Of a stretch of 64,000 nucleotides of DNA, positions 34,398 through 43,303 are shown piece after piece. The translations under genes and the position numbers were made by a program. The DNA comes from Amycolatopsis alkalitolerans (GTDB taxonomy: Bacteria > Actinomycetota > Actinomycetes > Mycobacteriales > Pseudonocardiaceae). The notes under the pieces were generated by a model that ran no database searches, had not been told where the DNA came from, and saw only the letters and a list, made by a program, of their open reading frames with translations. The first letter of the stretch is position 1. The number at the start of each line of letters is the position of its first letter. The stretch covers positions 1 through 64,000 of the forward strand of contig NZ_VDFW01000020.1 of NCBI RefSeq assembly GCF_006152065.1. The letters run 5' to 3'.

Positions 34398-35240
34398 TCA
34401 GACGGGGGAAACCGTGATGCTCATGGCGCCGGGCCCCACATGCGAGCCGACGACGACGCTCGACTCGACGATGGACAGCTCGCGCAGGTTCTGGACGTGC
34501 TGGCGAAGCTGACCGACGACGGCCAGTTCCCGGTCCGTGGGCCGGAAGCACGAGACCGCCACCTCGCTGGGATGGGAGCCGGCCCGCTGCGCCGCGATGT
34601 CGACCAGCTTGTTCACCGCCCGCCTCGCGCCCGGCACCCTGGCCAGCGGCGCCACCTCGCCGCTCTTGACGGTGAGCAGGGGCTTGATGGACAGCGCCGT
34701 GCCGAGCATCGCCTGCGCCGCGCCGATCCGCCCGCCGCGGCGAAGGTACTCCAGAGTGTCCACATAGATCAGTTCCGAGGTGCTGGTGAACCGGCGTTCG
34801 GCCGCTTCGATCACCCTGCTGACATGCGCGCCCGCGGCGGCGGCCCGCGCGGCGGACAGCACCGCGAAGCCCAGGCTCATCCCGACAGTCCCGCTGTCGA
34901 GCGTGTAGACCGGGATCCGCACCTGTCTTGCCGCCTCTTGGGCGGCTTGTACGGTCGCGGACATCCGGCTGGAGATGTGCACGCTGACGATCGCGCTCGC
35001 CCCTTCGCTCACCGCGTCCTGGTAGTTCCAGAAGAAGGCCCCCGGATCGGGTGGCGCGGTCGCGACCTGCCGGTTGAGGCGCAACGACTCCACGAGCTCG
35101 TCCCGGTCGAACCGCGCTTCGTCGTCGATACGGTCTTCGACCTGCAGCTGGAGCTGGATCACCTTGATGCCCCACTGCTTGATGAGCTGGTCTGAAAGCG
35201 AAGCTGTCGAATCGGTAACTACTGCCACGTGAGGAGACAC
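34398..35240 (-). CDS. DegV family fatty-acid-binding protein
   Basis: A 280-residue DegV protein. VVTDSTASL opens the N-terminal fold, TAPPDPGAFF and SVHISSRMSATVQAA line the lipid-binding site, and GMSLGFAVL follows. DegV (FakB-type) proteins bind single fatty acids, in some bacteria presenting them to a kinase; no fakA is seen here. GTG at 35240 gives the usual N-terminus (VSPHVAVVTDS); a longer open frame to 35390 runs through the promoter region and is rejected. Confidence 0.88.
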   Translation of the reverse strand: MSPHVAVVTDSTASLSDQLIKQWGIKVIQLQLQVEDRIDDEARFDRDELVESLRLNRQVATAPPDPGAFFWNYQDAVSEGASAIVSVHISSRMSATVQAAQEAARQVRIPVYTLDSGTVGMSLGFAVLSAARAAAAGAHVSRVIEAAERRFTSTSELIYVDTLEYLRRGGRIGAAQAMLGTALSIKPLLTVKSGEVAPLARVPGARRAVNKLVDIAAQRAGSHPSEVAVSCFRPTDRELAVVGQLRQHVQNLRELSIVESSVVVGSHVGPGAMSITVSPV

Positions 35241-35332
35241 GGTCTGTGAGGTTAGCCCGAAAGGTCTACGGGCAGTAGCCCGTCCGCCTTTGCGGCCACC
35301 AGGAGTAGCGCGATAAGGTGAGGAAATTACTG

Positions 35333-35344
35333 GGACGATCGTCC
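35333..35344. promoter_or_regulatory. 12-bp perfect palindrome in the degV-etfB gap
   Basis: GGACGATCGTCC is a spacerless self-complementary 12-mer about 90 bp upstream of degV and 109 bp upstream of etfB. It is a possible operator for one or both divergent genes. No candidate regulator is nearby. Confidence 0.35.
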
Positions 35345-35452
35345 TGGTAAACTGGGATTCCAGGTGAATGCCGTCACCTCGGCGCGCCACGAACGGCGAA
35401 GCTCCCTACGCTACCGGCTAGTAGGGCTAACCCGGGAGGTCGAAGGGGACCC

Positions 35453-36238
35453 ATGACGAACATTGTTGTCCTGGTCAAGCAGGTGCCGGACACCTACTCG
35501 GAGCGGAAGCTGTCCGAGGCTGACCACACGCTGGACCGCGAATCCGCGGACGCGGTGCTCGACGAGATCAACGAGAAGGCCGTGGAAGAGGCCCTCAAGA
35601 TCAAGGAAGCCGGTGAGGGCGAGGTCACGGTGATCTCGGTCGGGCCTGACCGGGCCACCGACGCCATCCGCAAGGCGCTGTCGATGGGCGCCGACAAGGC
35701 CATCCACGTCTCCGACGAGGCCCTGCACGGTTCCGACGCGATCGCCACCGCGAAGGTCCTCGCCGCCGCGATCGGCAAGGTCGAGGGCTACGACCTGGTC
35801 ATCGCGGGCAACGAGGCCTCGGACGGGCGCGCCGGCGCGGTGCCCGCGATGCTGGCCGAACTGCTCGGCCTGCCCCAGCTCACCCACGTGCGTGAGCTGA
35901 CCGTCGACGGCTCGGCCGTCAAGGCCGACCGCGAGACCGAGGACGGCCTCACCCACCTCGAAGCGAGCCTTCCCGCGCTGGTGAGCGTCGGCGAGAAGAT
36001 CAACGAGCCGCGCTACCCCTCGTTCAAGGGCATCATGGCCGCGAAGAAGAAGCCGGTCGACACGCTGACCATCGCCGACCTCGGCATCGACGCGGGCGAG
36101 GTCGGGCTGGCCAACGCGTGGTCGCAGGTCACCGAGGCGGCCCCGAAGCCGCCGCGCACCGCCGGTCAGCGCGTCGACGACGAGGGCGACGGCGGCTCGA
36201 AGGTCGCCGAGTACCTGGTCGGCCAGAAGCTCATCTGA
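35453..36238 (+). CDS. etfB: Electron transfer flavoprotein beta subunit
   Basis: A 261-residue ETF beta subunit (FixA, Rv3029c-like). It opens MTNIVVLVKQVPDTYSERKL, and the AMP-binding part includes VISVGPDRATDAIRKALSMG and VIAGNEASDGRAGAVPAMLA. With EtfA it carries electrons from acyl-CoA dehydrogenases to the membrane ETF dehydrogenase. The ATG at 35453 is preceded by GAAGGGGA. EtfA follows after 14 bp; the pair is divergent from degV. Confidence 0.96.
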   Translation: MTNIVVLVKQVPDTYSERKLSEADHTLDRESADAVLDEINEKAVEEALKIKEAGEGEVTVISVGPDRATDAIRKALSMGADKAIHVSDEALHGSDAIATAKVLAAAIGKVEGYDLVIAGNEASDGRAGAVPAMLAELLGLPQLTHVRELTVDGSAVKADRETEDGLTHLEASLPALVSVGEKINEPRYPSFKGIMAAKKKPVDTLTIADLGIDAGEVGLANAWSQVTEAAPKPPRTAGQRVDDEGDGGSKVAEYLVGQKLI

Positions 36239-36252
36239 GAGGAGACGGACAT

Positions 36253-37212
36253 ATGGCTGAGGTTCTGGTTCTCGTCGACCATGCTGGCGGCGAACTCAAG
36301 AAGCTGACGTACGAGCTGCTGACCGCCGCCCGCGAGCTGGGCGAGCCGTCGGCCGTCGTGGTGGGTGCCCCGGGCACCGCCGGCAAGCTCAAGGAGCAAC
36401 TGGCCGGCTACGGCGCGGCGAAGGTGTACGTCGCGGAGTCCGAGGATGCCGACAAGTACCTCGTGACGCCGAAGGTGGACGTGCTGGCGTCGCTCGCCGA
36501 GCGGGTCTCGCCGGCGGCGGTCCTGGCGGCTGCGACGGCCGAAGGCAAGGAGGTCACCGGCAGGCTCGCGGTCCGCCTGGGCAGCGCGCTGCTGTACGAC
36601 GTCGTCGCGGTGAATTCCGACGGCTCGGCCGAGCAGTCGATCTTCGGTGGCGCGTACACGGTGCAGGCCAAGGCCGGGCATGGCGTGCCGGTCATCTCCG
36701 TGCGCCCCGGCGCGGTCGAGGCCACCGAGGCCCCGGGCGCGGCCGCGGAAGAGACCGTGGAGGTGCCCGCCGTCGACGCGGCGAAGGCCGCGAAGATCAC
36801 CGGCGTCGAGCCGGTCGTCGGTGGCGACCGCCCCGAGCTCACCGAGGCCTCGATCGTGGTCTCCGGTGGGCGCGGCGTCGGTTCCGCCGAGAAGTTCGAG
36901 GTCGTGGAGAAGCTGGCCGACGTGCTCGGCGCGGCCGTCGGCGCGTCCCGTGCCGCGGTCGACTCCGGTTACTACCCGGCCCAGTTCCAGGTCGGCCAGA
37001 CCGGTAAGACGGTCTCGCCGCAGCTGTACGTCGCGCTCGGCATCTCCGGCGCGATCCAGCACCGGGCCGGGATGCAGACCTCGAAGACGATCGTCGCGGT
37101 CAACAAGGACCCCGAGGCACCGATCTTCGAGATCGCCGACTTCGGTGTCGTGGGCGACCTGTTCAACGTCGCCCCGCAGCTGACCGAAGAGGTCGCGAAG
37201 CGCAAGGGCTGA
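36253..37212 (+). CDS. etfA: Electron transfer flavoprotein alpha subunit
   Basis: A 319-residue ETF alpha subunit (FixB, Rv3028c-like). The C-terminal FAD domain contains [45 protein letters not shown] and [22 protein letters not shown], all invariant in the family. The ATG at 36253 follows GAGGAGACGG. It forms the flavin-binding half of the heterodimer with EtfB, whose gene ends 14 bp upstream. A strong terminator lies just after the stop. Confidence 0.96.
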   Translation: MAEVLVLVDHAGGELKKLTYELLTAARELGEPSAVVVGAPGTAGKLKEQLAGYGAAKVYVAESEDADKYLVTPKVDVLASLAERVSPAAVLAAATAEGKEVTGRLAVRLGSALLYDVVAVNSDGSAEQSIFGGAYTVQAKAGHGVPVISVRPGAVEATEAPGAAAEETVEVPAVDAAKAAKITGVEPVVGGDRPELTEASIVVSGGRGVGSAEKFEVVEKLADVLGAAVGASRAAVDSGYYPAQFQVGQTGKTVSPQLYVALGISGAIQHRAGMQTSKTIVAVNKDPEAPIFEIADFGVVGDLFNVAPQLTEEVAKRKG

Positions 37213-37226
37213 CAGCCGGACGGATC

Positions 37227-37259
37227 ACGGCCCTCCCGCCGGTGCGGGAGGGCCGTTTT
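37227..37259 (+). terminator. Rho-independent terminator after etfBA
   Basis: ACGGCCCTCCCGC pairs with GCGGGAGGGCCGT (13-bp stem, loop CGGT) and is followed by TTT. It lies 14 bp after the etfA stop and marks the end of the etfBA transcript. Confidence 0.85.
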
Positions 37260-37363
37260 CGTACCTGAGAGAACCCTGAGAACCCGGTATTCACACAAAG
37301 TGCACGGACTGGTCATCCCGTGGGGGTCCTGGTGGTTTCCTGGTCGCCGGTACACCTTGTGCT

Positions 37364-38134
37364 ATGACGCGGTCACAGTTACTCGTCAGCACCGAATCGC
37401 AGCCGGACGGTGCTCCGCACTACTCGCTCCTCGTCGCCTCCGAGACCGAGGAAGTCGTTGCGGCACAAAGACTTCGCTACGCCGTCTTCGCCGGAGAAAT
37501 GGGCGCCGAGCTGCACTCCCTGCAGCCGGGCCTCGATGCCGACCGCTTCGACGAGTTCTGCGATCACCTCGTCGTGCGGGAGGACAACACCGGCGAAATC
37601 GTCGGCACCTACCGCATGCTCCCGCCCGGTCGCGCAAGCTCGGCGGGCGGGCTGTATTCCGATACCGAATTCGATCTCGCGAACCTTTCCAAGCTGCGCC
37701 CCTCGCTCGTCGAGACCGGCCGTTCGTGCGTGCACCCGGACCACCGCACGGGCGCCGTGGTGAGCCTGGTCTGGGCCGGTATCGGCCGGTACATGCTGCT
37801 GGGCGGGCACCGCTACCTGGCCGGCTGCGCGTCGGTCGCGCTCGCCGACGGCGGGGCTTTCGCGGCCGGGGTGTGGGACACCATCCAGGCCAAGCACTAC
37901 GCGGCTGAAGAGCACCGGGTCACGCCATTGAACCCTTGGGACAGCACGGAAATCGCGCGCCCGTCGCGATCGCTGCTGCCGCCGTTGCTCAAGGGATACA
38001 CGCGCTTGGGCGCGAAGGTGTGCGGCCCGCCGGCGCACGATCCGGACTTCGGCGTCGCGGACTTCTTCACGCTGCTGGACCTGCACCAGGTCGACGAGCG
38101 GTACCTCAAGTTCTTTCTGGGGACAGGCGGATGA
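37364..38134 (+). CDS. GNAT / OlsB-type N-acyltransferase, Rv3027c-like
   Basis: A 256-residue protein of the autoinducer-synthase-like, OlsB-type acyltransferase fold: AAQRLRYAVFAGEMGAEL near residues 33-50, then GEIVGTYRMLPPG and ETGRSCVHPDHRTGAVVSLVW. Such proteins transfer acyl groups from acyl-ACP or CoA to an amine, as in ornithine lipids. Its stop overlaps the start of an AGPAT-type acyltransferase gene by 4 bp, resembling the OlsB/OlsA pairing, and the same pair exists in mycobacteria (Rv3027c/Rv3026c). An ornithine-lipid-like product is possible but unproven. Confidence 0.82.
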   Translation: MTRSQLLVSTESQPDGAPHYSLLVASETEEVVAAQRLRYAVFAGEMGAELHSLQPGLDADRFDEFCDHLVVREDNTGEIVGTYRMLPPGRASSAGGLYSDTEFDLANLSKLRPSLVETGRSCVHPDHRTGAVVSLVWAGIGRYMLLGGHRYLAGCASVALADGGAFAAGVWDTIQAKHYAAEEHRVTPLNPWDSTEIARPSRSLLPPLLKGYTRLGAKVCGPPAHDPDFGVADFFTLLDLHQVDERYLKFFLGTGG

Positions 38135-39012
38135 GTCACGCCTGGATGCCGGTCTCGCCGTGCGGTGACGGGTGCCTGACGCCGGACGCCGCGGCCGTCG
38201 CGTTCCCGCGTCGGATGCTGCGGATCGGCTCGGCGGTCATGGTCGTGCTCGCGGCGCTCGCCTCGGCGCCGTTGCTGGTGCTCGCCCGCATGCGGGAACC
38301 GTTGGCGCGCTTGATCTTCCGTTCGGTGCTGCGGGCATTTGGCGTGCGTCTGGTGGTGCACGGCGGTGAGGAGTTCCGTCGCGGCGAGGCCGGGCGCGGT
38401 GCGCTCGTGGTGAACAACCACATCTCGTGGCTCGATATCGTCGCGGTCAACGCGGTGCGGCCGATGCGGGCGCTCGCCAAAAAGGAGATCGCGGCGTGGC
38501 CGGTGCTCGGCGGGCTCGTCGCACGCGGCGGCAGCATCTTCCTCGACCGGGAACGCCTTTCCACTCTTCCGGCGACCATGGCCGAGCTGGCCGACGCGCT
38601 GCGTGGCGGTTCGCTGGTAAGCGTCACCCCCGAGGGGACGACGTGGTGCGGGCTGGCGGCCGGCCGGTTCGCACCCGCGACGTTCCAGGCCGCGATCGAC
38701 GGCGGCGTGCCGGTGCGTCCCCTCGCGCTGCGGTACCGGCTGGGCGACGGTCGCGAGACCACGCAGCCGGCGTTCATCGGACCGGAGTCGCTGATCGACT
38801 CGCTCCGCCGCGTCGCCCGGTTGCGGGGGCTGGTGCTGGAAGTGTTCGTGTGCGAGGAGATCGCGCCCGGCCGCGCCGCCGACCGCCGGGAACTGGCCGC
38901 GCTCGCGGAGTCGGCCGTCCATTCGGCGCTCGGCACGGTGCACCCACCGCGCCGATCGCGGGGGAAGCGGGTGGTTCCGCCAGCCGCGCCGGTGAGCCCG
39001 GCGTTGCACTGA
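38131..39012 (+). CDS. 1-acyl-sn-glycerol-3-phosphate acyltransferase family (Rv3026c-like)
   Basis: A 293-residue PlsC-type acyltransferase. A hydrophobic segment (about residues 33-55) anchors it to the membrane. The catalytic NHxxxxD motif is NNHISWLDI, and the second motif is TPEGTTW, where most members have FPEGTR. The central block ALAKKEIAAWPVLGGLVARGGSIFLDRE is typical. The ATG overlaps the previous stop (ATGA). It may O-acylate the product of the upstream N-acyltransferase. A 21-bp-period repeat follows its stop. Confidence 0.88.
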   Translation: MSHAWMPVSPCGDGCLTPDAAAVAFPRRMLRIGSAVMVVLAALASAPLLVLARMREPLARLIFRSVLRAFGVRLVVHGGEEFRRGEAGRGALVVNNHISWLDIVAVNAVRPMRALAKKEIAAWPVLGGLVARGGSIFLDRERLSTLPATMAELADALRGGSLVSVTPEGTTWCGLAAGRFAPATFQAAIDGGVPVRPLALRYRLGDGRETTQPAFIGPESLIDSLRRVARLRGLVLEVFVCEEIAPGRAADRRELAALAESAVHSALGTVHPPRRSRGKRVVPPAAPVSPALH

Positions 39013-39017
39013 GCGCC

Positions 39018-39125
39018 TGGATGCCGAACTCGGTGACCTGAATGTCCAACTCGCCGTCGTGGATGTAGATCTCGGTGACCTGAATGTCCAACTCGGCGTC
39101 TCGAACGTAGATCTCGGGGGTGGGG
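39018..39125. repeat. 21-bp-period intergenic repeat, locus 3
   Basis: Units of 21 bp begin ATGCCGAACTCGG, ATGTCCAACTCGCC, ATGTAGATCTCGG, ATGTCCAACTCGG and ACGTAGATCTCGG. Two alternating unit types create a 42-bp higher-order period. Unlike the other loci it lies between tandem genes (acyltransferase and MFS). No gene is seen in the 160-bp gap. Confidence 0.8.
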
Positions 39126-39172
39126 GGGAAAGTGGTTGACCTCTAGTTGGGTGGAGGTTGCAGGGTTGACGG

Positions 39173-40528
39173 GTGATCGTCGCCGCGCGAAGGGGCGGGG
39201 TGCTGTGGACCCCGGCGCATCGCACCACCACCGTTGCCAGCCTGCTCGTAGTGACGCTCATCGCGTTCGAGAACATGGGCGTCGCCACGGCGATGCCGAC
39301 CCTCGTGCCCGCGCTCGGCGGCCAGTCCCTCTACTCCTGGCCGTTCACGGCGTTTCTCGTCGCCAGCGTCGTCGCGACCGTCCTGTCCGGACGGCTGTGC
39401 GATCGCCGCGGTCCCGCGTTCGCGCTCGTCGCCGGGCCCGCCATGTTCCTCACCGGACTCGTGCTCTGCGGCAGTGCGCCGAACATGGCCGTGCTGCTGG
39501 GCGGTCGCGTCCTGCAGGGCCTCGGTTCCGGCACGGTGCTCGTCGCCGTCTCGTTGCTGATCGCGCTGGTCTACACCGATCGTGAACGCCCGGCCATGTA
39601 CGCCGCCAACTCGGCCGCGTGGGTGCTGCCCGCGCTCGTCGGGCCGTCGATCGCGGGCCTGATCACCGAGCAGTTCGGCTGGCGCTGGGTGTTCCTCGGT
39701 CTCGTCCCGCTCGCGGCAGTGGGGCTCGCCCTCCTCGTCCCCGTCGCCCGCAGGCTCGGCCCGCCGGAATCCGCGGCACATCAGCGGCGGGCGTCGACGA
39801 CGGCCGCTCTCGCCGCGGCAGTCGGCGTGGCGGCGCTCACCTGGGCGGCGCAGCACCCTTCGCCGCTCGCGATCGCCTATGGGGCCGGTGCCTTGGTGGC
39901 GCTGGGTTTCGCCTTGCGCACGCTCCTGCCACCGGGAACGGTGACCGCGCGCCCCGGCCTCCCGACAGTCGTCGCATCGCGTGCCCTTCTCGGCGGGGCC
40001 TACGCGGGGATGGAGGCCTACCTTCCGCTGACCATGAGCCAGGTGCACGGCTACCACCCCGCGATGGCCGGGCTGCCGCTGACGGTGAGCGCCCTCGGCT
40101 GGTCCGCCGCGTCGGCCGTGCAGGGCCGTCGCCCCGACTGGTCTCGCGAAACGGCGCTGCGAGCGGGATTCGGTCTGGTCGCCGTCTCGCTCGTGCTGTT
40201 CGCCTTCGTCTCGCAGCCGTGGTTTCCGGGCTGGGTCGCGTTCCCCGCGTGCGTCATCGGCGGTGCCGGGATGGGCACCGCCTATCCCTCGATCACGGTC
40301 CTGCTGTTCCGCTTCTCCCCGGTCGCCGAACGCGGGTTCAACACCTCCGCGATGCAACTGGGCGACTGGGTCGGCTCGGCCCTCGTCGTCGGCTTCGGCG
40401 GGGTGCTGCTCGGGTTGCTGGCCTCCGCGCGGCAGCCGTCGAACGCGGTCGTGGTGCTGGCCGCCGTGCTCGTGGGCATGGCCTTGCTCGGTGCCGTGAT
40501 CACCCGGCGGTGGCCCACCCAAGAGTGA
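39173..40528 (+). CDS. MFS transporter, drug efflux type
   Basis: A 451-residue multi-helix MFS carrier. It has [12 protein letters not shown] in loop 2-3 and [27 protein letters not shown] in the helix 4-5 region, similar to drug:proton antiporters. The GTG start at 39173 is preceded by AGGG 7 nt upstream. In mycobacteria no transporter lies between the acyltransferase and iscS genes, so it looks like an insertion in the conserved block; its codon use is normal. iscS begins 26 bp after its stop. Confidence 0.85.
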   Translation: MIVAARRGGVLWTPAHRTTTVASLLVVTLIAFENMGVATAMPTLVPALGGQSLYSWPFTAFLVASVVATVLSGRLCDRRGPAFALVAGPAMFLTGLVLCGSAPNMAVLLGGRVLQGLGSGTVLVAVSLLIALVYTDRERPAMYAANSAAWVLPALVGPSIAGLITEQFGWRWVFLGLVPLAAVGLALLVPVARRLGPPESAAHQRRASTTAALAAAVGVAALTWAAQHPSPLAIAYGAGALVALGFALRTLLPPGTVTARPGLPTVVASRALLGGAYAGMEAYLPLTMSQVHGYHPAMAGLPLTVSALGWSAASAVQGRRPDWSRETALRAGFGLVAVSLVLFAFVSQPWFPGWVAFPACVIGGAGMGTAYPSITVLLFRFSPVAERGFNTSAMQLGDWVGSALVVGFGGVLLGLLASARQPSNAVVVLAAVLVGMALLGAVITRRWPTQE

Positions 40529-40554
40529 ATGGGACGGTCTACCCTGGGAAGGCG

Positions 40555-41742
40555 ATGACCTACCTCGACCACGCGGCGACCACCCCGATGTTGCCCGATG
40601 CCATAGCGGCGATGAGCGAGGCGCTGTCCACCGTGGGCAACGCCTCGTCGCTGCATTCCTCGGGCCGCCGGGCGCGCCGGATGGTCGAGGAGGCGCGTGA
40701 GGCGGTCGCCGAGGCGATGGGCGCCCGGCCCTCCGAGGTGATCTTCACCGGCGGGGGCACGGAGAGCGACAACCTCGCCGTCAAGGGCATCTTCTGGGCC
40801 AGGCACAACGCCGATCCCGCGCGCAAGCGGGTCATCTCGAGCGCCGTCGAGCACCACGCGGTGCTGGACGCCGTGCAGTGGCTGGAGGAGGAGGCCGGCG
40901 CGGAGGTCACCTGGCTCGAGGTGGACGCGTACGGCCGGGTGCTGCCGGAGACGCTGCGTAAGGCGATCGCGCGGGATCCCTCCGACGTGGCCTTGGTCAC
41001 AGTGATGTGGGCGAACAACGAGGTCGGCACGATCAACCCGGTGGCCGAACTCGCCGGGATCTGCGCCGAGCACGGCATCCCGTTGCACACCGATGCCGTG
41101 CAGGCGGTGGGCGGCGTGCCGATCGACTTCGCCGCGAGCGGCGCGAGCGCGCTCACCTTCACCGGGCACAAGCTCGGCGGGCCGTACGGCGTCGGCGCGC
41201 TGCTGCTGTCGCGCGAAACCGAATGCGTGCCGCTGCTGCACGGCGGCGGGCAGGAGCGTGACGTGCGGTCCGGCACCCTGGACGTGCCCGCAATCCACGC
41301 GTTCGCGACGGCGGTGCGGGCCACGGTGGGCGAACAGGACGAGCGCTCGGCGGAACTCGTCGCCCTGCGGGACGCGCTGATCGACGCGATCCGCCGTGAG
41401 GTGCCCGACGCGGTGCTCAACGGGCCGCCGCCCGGCGAGGGCCGCCTGCCCGGCAACGTGCACTTCACGTTCTCCGGTTGCGCGGGCGACAGCCTGCTGA
41501 TGTTGCTGGACGCCAAGGGCATCGAATGCTCGACCGGATCGGCCTGCACAGCCGGGGTCGCGCAGCCGAGCCATGTCCTGCTCGCAATGGGCGCCGACCC
41601 GACCGACGCGCGCTGCTCGCTGCGATTCTCCCTGGGGCACACCTCGACGCGCCGGGACGTGGACGCCGTGGCACGTGAGATCGGCGCGGTCGTCGCGCGG
41701 GCCCGCCAGGCCGGGCTGACCGGAATGCGGAAGGGGGCGTGA
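40555..41742 (+). CDS. iscS: Cysteine desulfurase
   Basis: A 395-residue PLP enzyme that removes sulfur from cysteine. [10 protein letters not shown] opens the protein, EHHAVLDA carries the cofactor-stacking histidines, [11 protein letters not shown] holds the PLP-binding lysine and [10 protein letters not shown] contains the catalytic cysteine loop. It is directly followed by mnmA with a 1-bp overlap (TGATG), so its persulfide sulfur probably feeds tRNA 2-thiouridine synthesis, as in Rv3025c/Rv3024c. A TACCCT hexamer lies 9 nt before the ATG. Confidence 0.95.
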   Translation: MTYLDHAATTPMLPDAIAAMSEALSTVGNASSLHSSGRRARRMVEEAREAVAEAMGARPSEVIFTGGGTESDNLAVKGIFWARHNADPARKRVISSAVEHHAVLDAVQWLEEEAGAEVTWLEVDAYGRVLPETLRKAIARDPSDVALVTVMWANNEVGTINPVAELAGICAEHGIPLHTDAVQAVGGVPIDFAASGASALTFTGHKLGGPYGVGALLLSRETECVPLLHGGGQERDVRSGTLDVPAIHAFATAVRATVGEQDERSAELVALRDALIDAIRREVPDAVLNGPPPGEGRLPGNVHFTFSGCAGDSLLMLLDAKGIECSTGSACTAGVAQPSHVLLAMGADPTDARCSLRFSLGHTSTRRDVDAVAREIGAVVARARQAGLTGMRKGA

Positions 41743-42818
41743 TGCGGGTACTGGCCGCGATGAGCGGGGGCGTGGATTCGGCGGTCGCCGCCGCCCGTGC
41801 CGTCGAAGCCGGGCACGACGTGGTCGGCGTGCACCTGGCCCTGTCCGCCAAACCGGGCACGCTGCGCACCGGCGCCCGCGGCTGCTGCACGATCGAGGAC
41901 TCCCGTGACGCGCGCCGCGCCGCCGACATCCTCGGGATTCCGTTCTACGTCTGGGACTTCGCGGAGCGGTTCACCGAAGAGGTCATCGAGAGCTTCGTCG
42001 GCGAGTATGCCGCGGGCCGCACGCCGAACCCGTGCGTCACCTGCAACGAGAAGATCAAGTTCGAGGCGCTGCTGGACCGGGCGATCGCGCTCGGCTTCGA
42101 CGCGGTGGCCACCGGTCATTATGCCCGGCTGTCGCATGTGGACGGTGTACCGGAGCTGCGCCGCAGCGTGGACGAGGGCAAGGACCAGTCGTACGTGCTC
42201 GCGTCGCTGACGCCCGAGCAGCTACGGCATTCGCTGTTCCCATTGGGCGATTCTCGCAAGACCGAGGTGCGGGCCGAGGCGGAGCGCCGCGGGCTCGCCG
42301 TAGCGCACAAACCGGACAGCCACGACATCTGCTTCATCCCCGACGGCGACACGAAGAGTTTCCTGGAGCGCAGGCTCGGCGAGCGCCCTGGTGACCTGGT
42401 CGACGCGGAGACCGGCGCGGTGCTCGGGCGGCACAGCGGCGTCCACGGGTTCACCGTCGGCCAGCGCAAGGGCCTCGGGCTCGAGCAGCCGGCCGTGGAC
42501 GGCAAGCCGCGGTACGTGCTCGCGCTCGAACCGGTGTCCGGTACGGTGCGGGTCGGTTCCGCCGACCGGCTGGCCGTGCGCGCGATCGAGGCGGACCGGC
42601 CGATCTGGCCGGGGGAGCGCGCGCTGGACGGGCCGACCGAGTGCACGATCCAGGTGCGCGCGCACGGCGGCACCGCCGAAGCGGTCGCCGAGGTCGTGGA
42701 CGGCGACGTGCGGGCGCAGTTGCGCGAGCCGCTCAAGGGCGTCGCGCCCGGTCAGGTCGTCGTGCTCTACCGCGGTGATCTGGTGCTCGGCAGCGCGAAG
42801 ATCGCGCGTACCGCCTGA
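41742..42818 (+). CDS. mnmA: tRNA-specific 2-thiouridylase MnmA
   Basis: A 358-residue enzyme that thiolates U34 of Lys, Glu and Gln tRNAs. The ATP-pyrophosphatase loop is MSGGVDSA (about residues 7-14), and the two catalytic cysteines lie in [12 protein letters not shown] and [10 protein letters not shown]. The C-terminal beta-barrel carries [13 protein letters not shown] sequence, here [14 protein letters not shown] at 41742 is chosen, with GGGGGCGTG upstream; a GTG three bases earlier is possible. It follows iscS, its sulfur donor. Confidence 0.95.
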   Translation: MRVLAAMSGGVDSAVAAARAVEAGHDVVGVHLALSAKPGTLRTGARGCCTIEDSRDARRAADILGIPFYVWDFAERFTEEVIESFVGEYAAGRTPNPCVTCNEKIKFEALLDRAIALGFDAVATGHYARLSHVDGVPELRRSVDEGKDQSYVLASLTPEQLRHSLFPLGDSRKTEVRAEAERRGLAVAHKPDSHDICFIPDGDTKSFLERRLGERPGDLVDAETGAVLGRHSGVHGFTVGQRKGLGLEQPAVDGKPRYVLALEPVSGTVRVGSADRLAVRAIEADRPIWPGERALDGPTECTIQVRAHGGTAEAVAEVVDGDVRAQLREPLKGVAPGQVVVLYRGDLVLGSAKIARTA

Positions 42819-42819
42819 T

Positions 42820-43266
42820 TCACAACAGGAGCTTGAAGCCGAGGTGGCTCTGCGCGAAGCCGAGGCGGCGGTAGAACCGGTGCGCGCCGTCGCGTGAGGC
42901 GTCCGAGGTCAGGAAGACGAGGGCGCAGTCGCGTCGCCTGGCCTCCTCGACGGCCCACTTCATCAGCTGTGCGCCCAGACCGCCGCCGCGGCGGTCGGCG
43001 CGCACGCGGACGCCTTCCACCATGGCGCGTCTCGCCCCGCGCCGCGACAGGCCGGGGATGAACGTGAGCTGCAGCGTGCCGACGACCTCGCCGCCGTCCT
43101 CGGCCACGGCGAGGAACTGGTTCGGGTCGGCGTCCACGGCGTCGAAGGCGCGGGCGTAGCGCGCCTGGTCGCCGGGGGACTCACGGTCGCGGCCGAGGTG
43201 ATCGTCGGCGAGCATCGCGACGATCTGCTCGACATCGGGGGCGGTGGCACGTCTAATGTGGATCAC
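42820..43266 (-). CDS. GNAT family N-acetyltransferase
   Basis: A 148-residue acetyltransferase. The acetyl-CoA loop is VRADRRGGGLGAQLMKWAV (about 84-102, RRGGGLG) and the C-terminal pair is GAHRFYRRLGFAQSHLGF. The substrate is unknown. The GTG at 43266 is favoured: CATACT lies 8 nt upstream on this strand, suggesting a leaderless message, and homology starts there. It is convergent with mnmA (1 bp between stops) and divergent from the acyl-CoA ligase gene. Confidence 0.85.
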   Translation of the reverse strand: MIHIRRATAPDVEQIVAMLADDHLGRDRESPGDQARYARAFDAVDADPNQFLAVAEDGGEVVGTLQLTFIPGLSRRGARRAMVEGVRVRADRRGGGLGAQLMKWAVEEARRRDCALVFLTSDASRDGAHRFYRRLGFAQSHLGFKLLL

Positions 43267-43303
43267 ATTCGGAGAGTATGGCACCGGCGCCAGAGGAGTC
43301 GCT

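Noticed and set aside
39619..41742. Apparent 700-codon plus-strand frame joining an Arg-rich region to iscS
   Set aside because: Only the part from 40555 is a real protein. The upstream stretch is an out-of-frame reading of the MFS gene.
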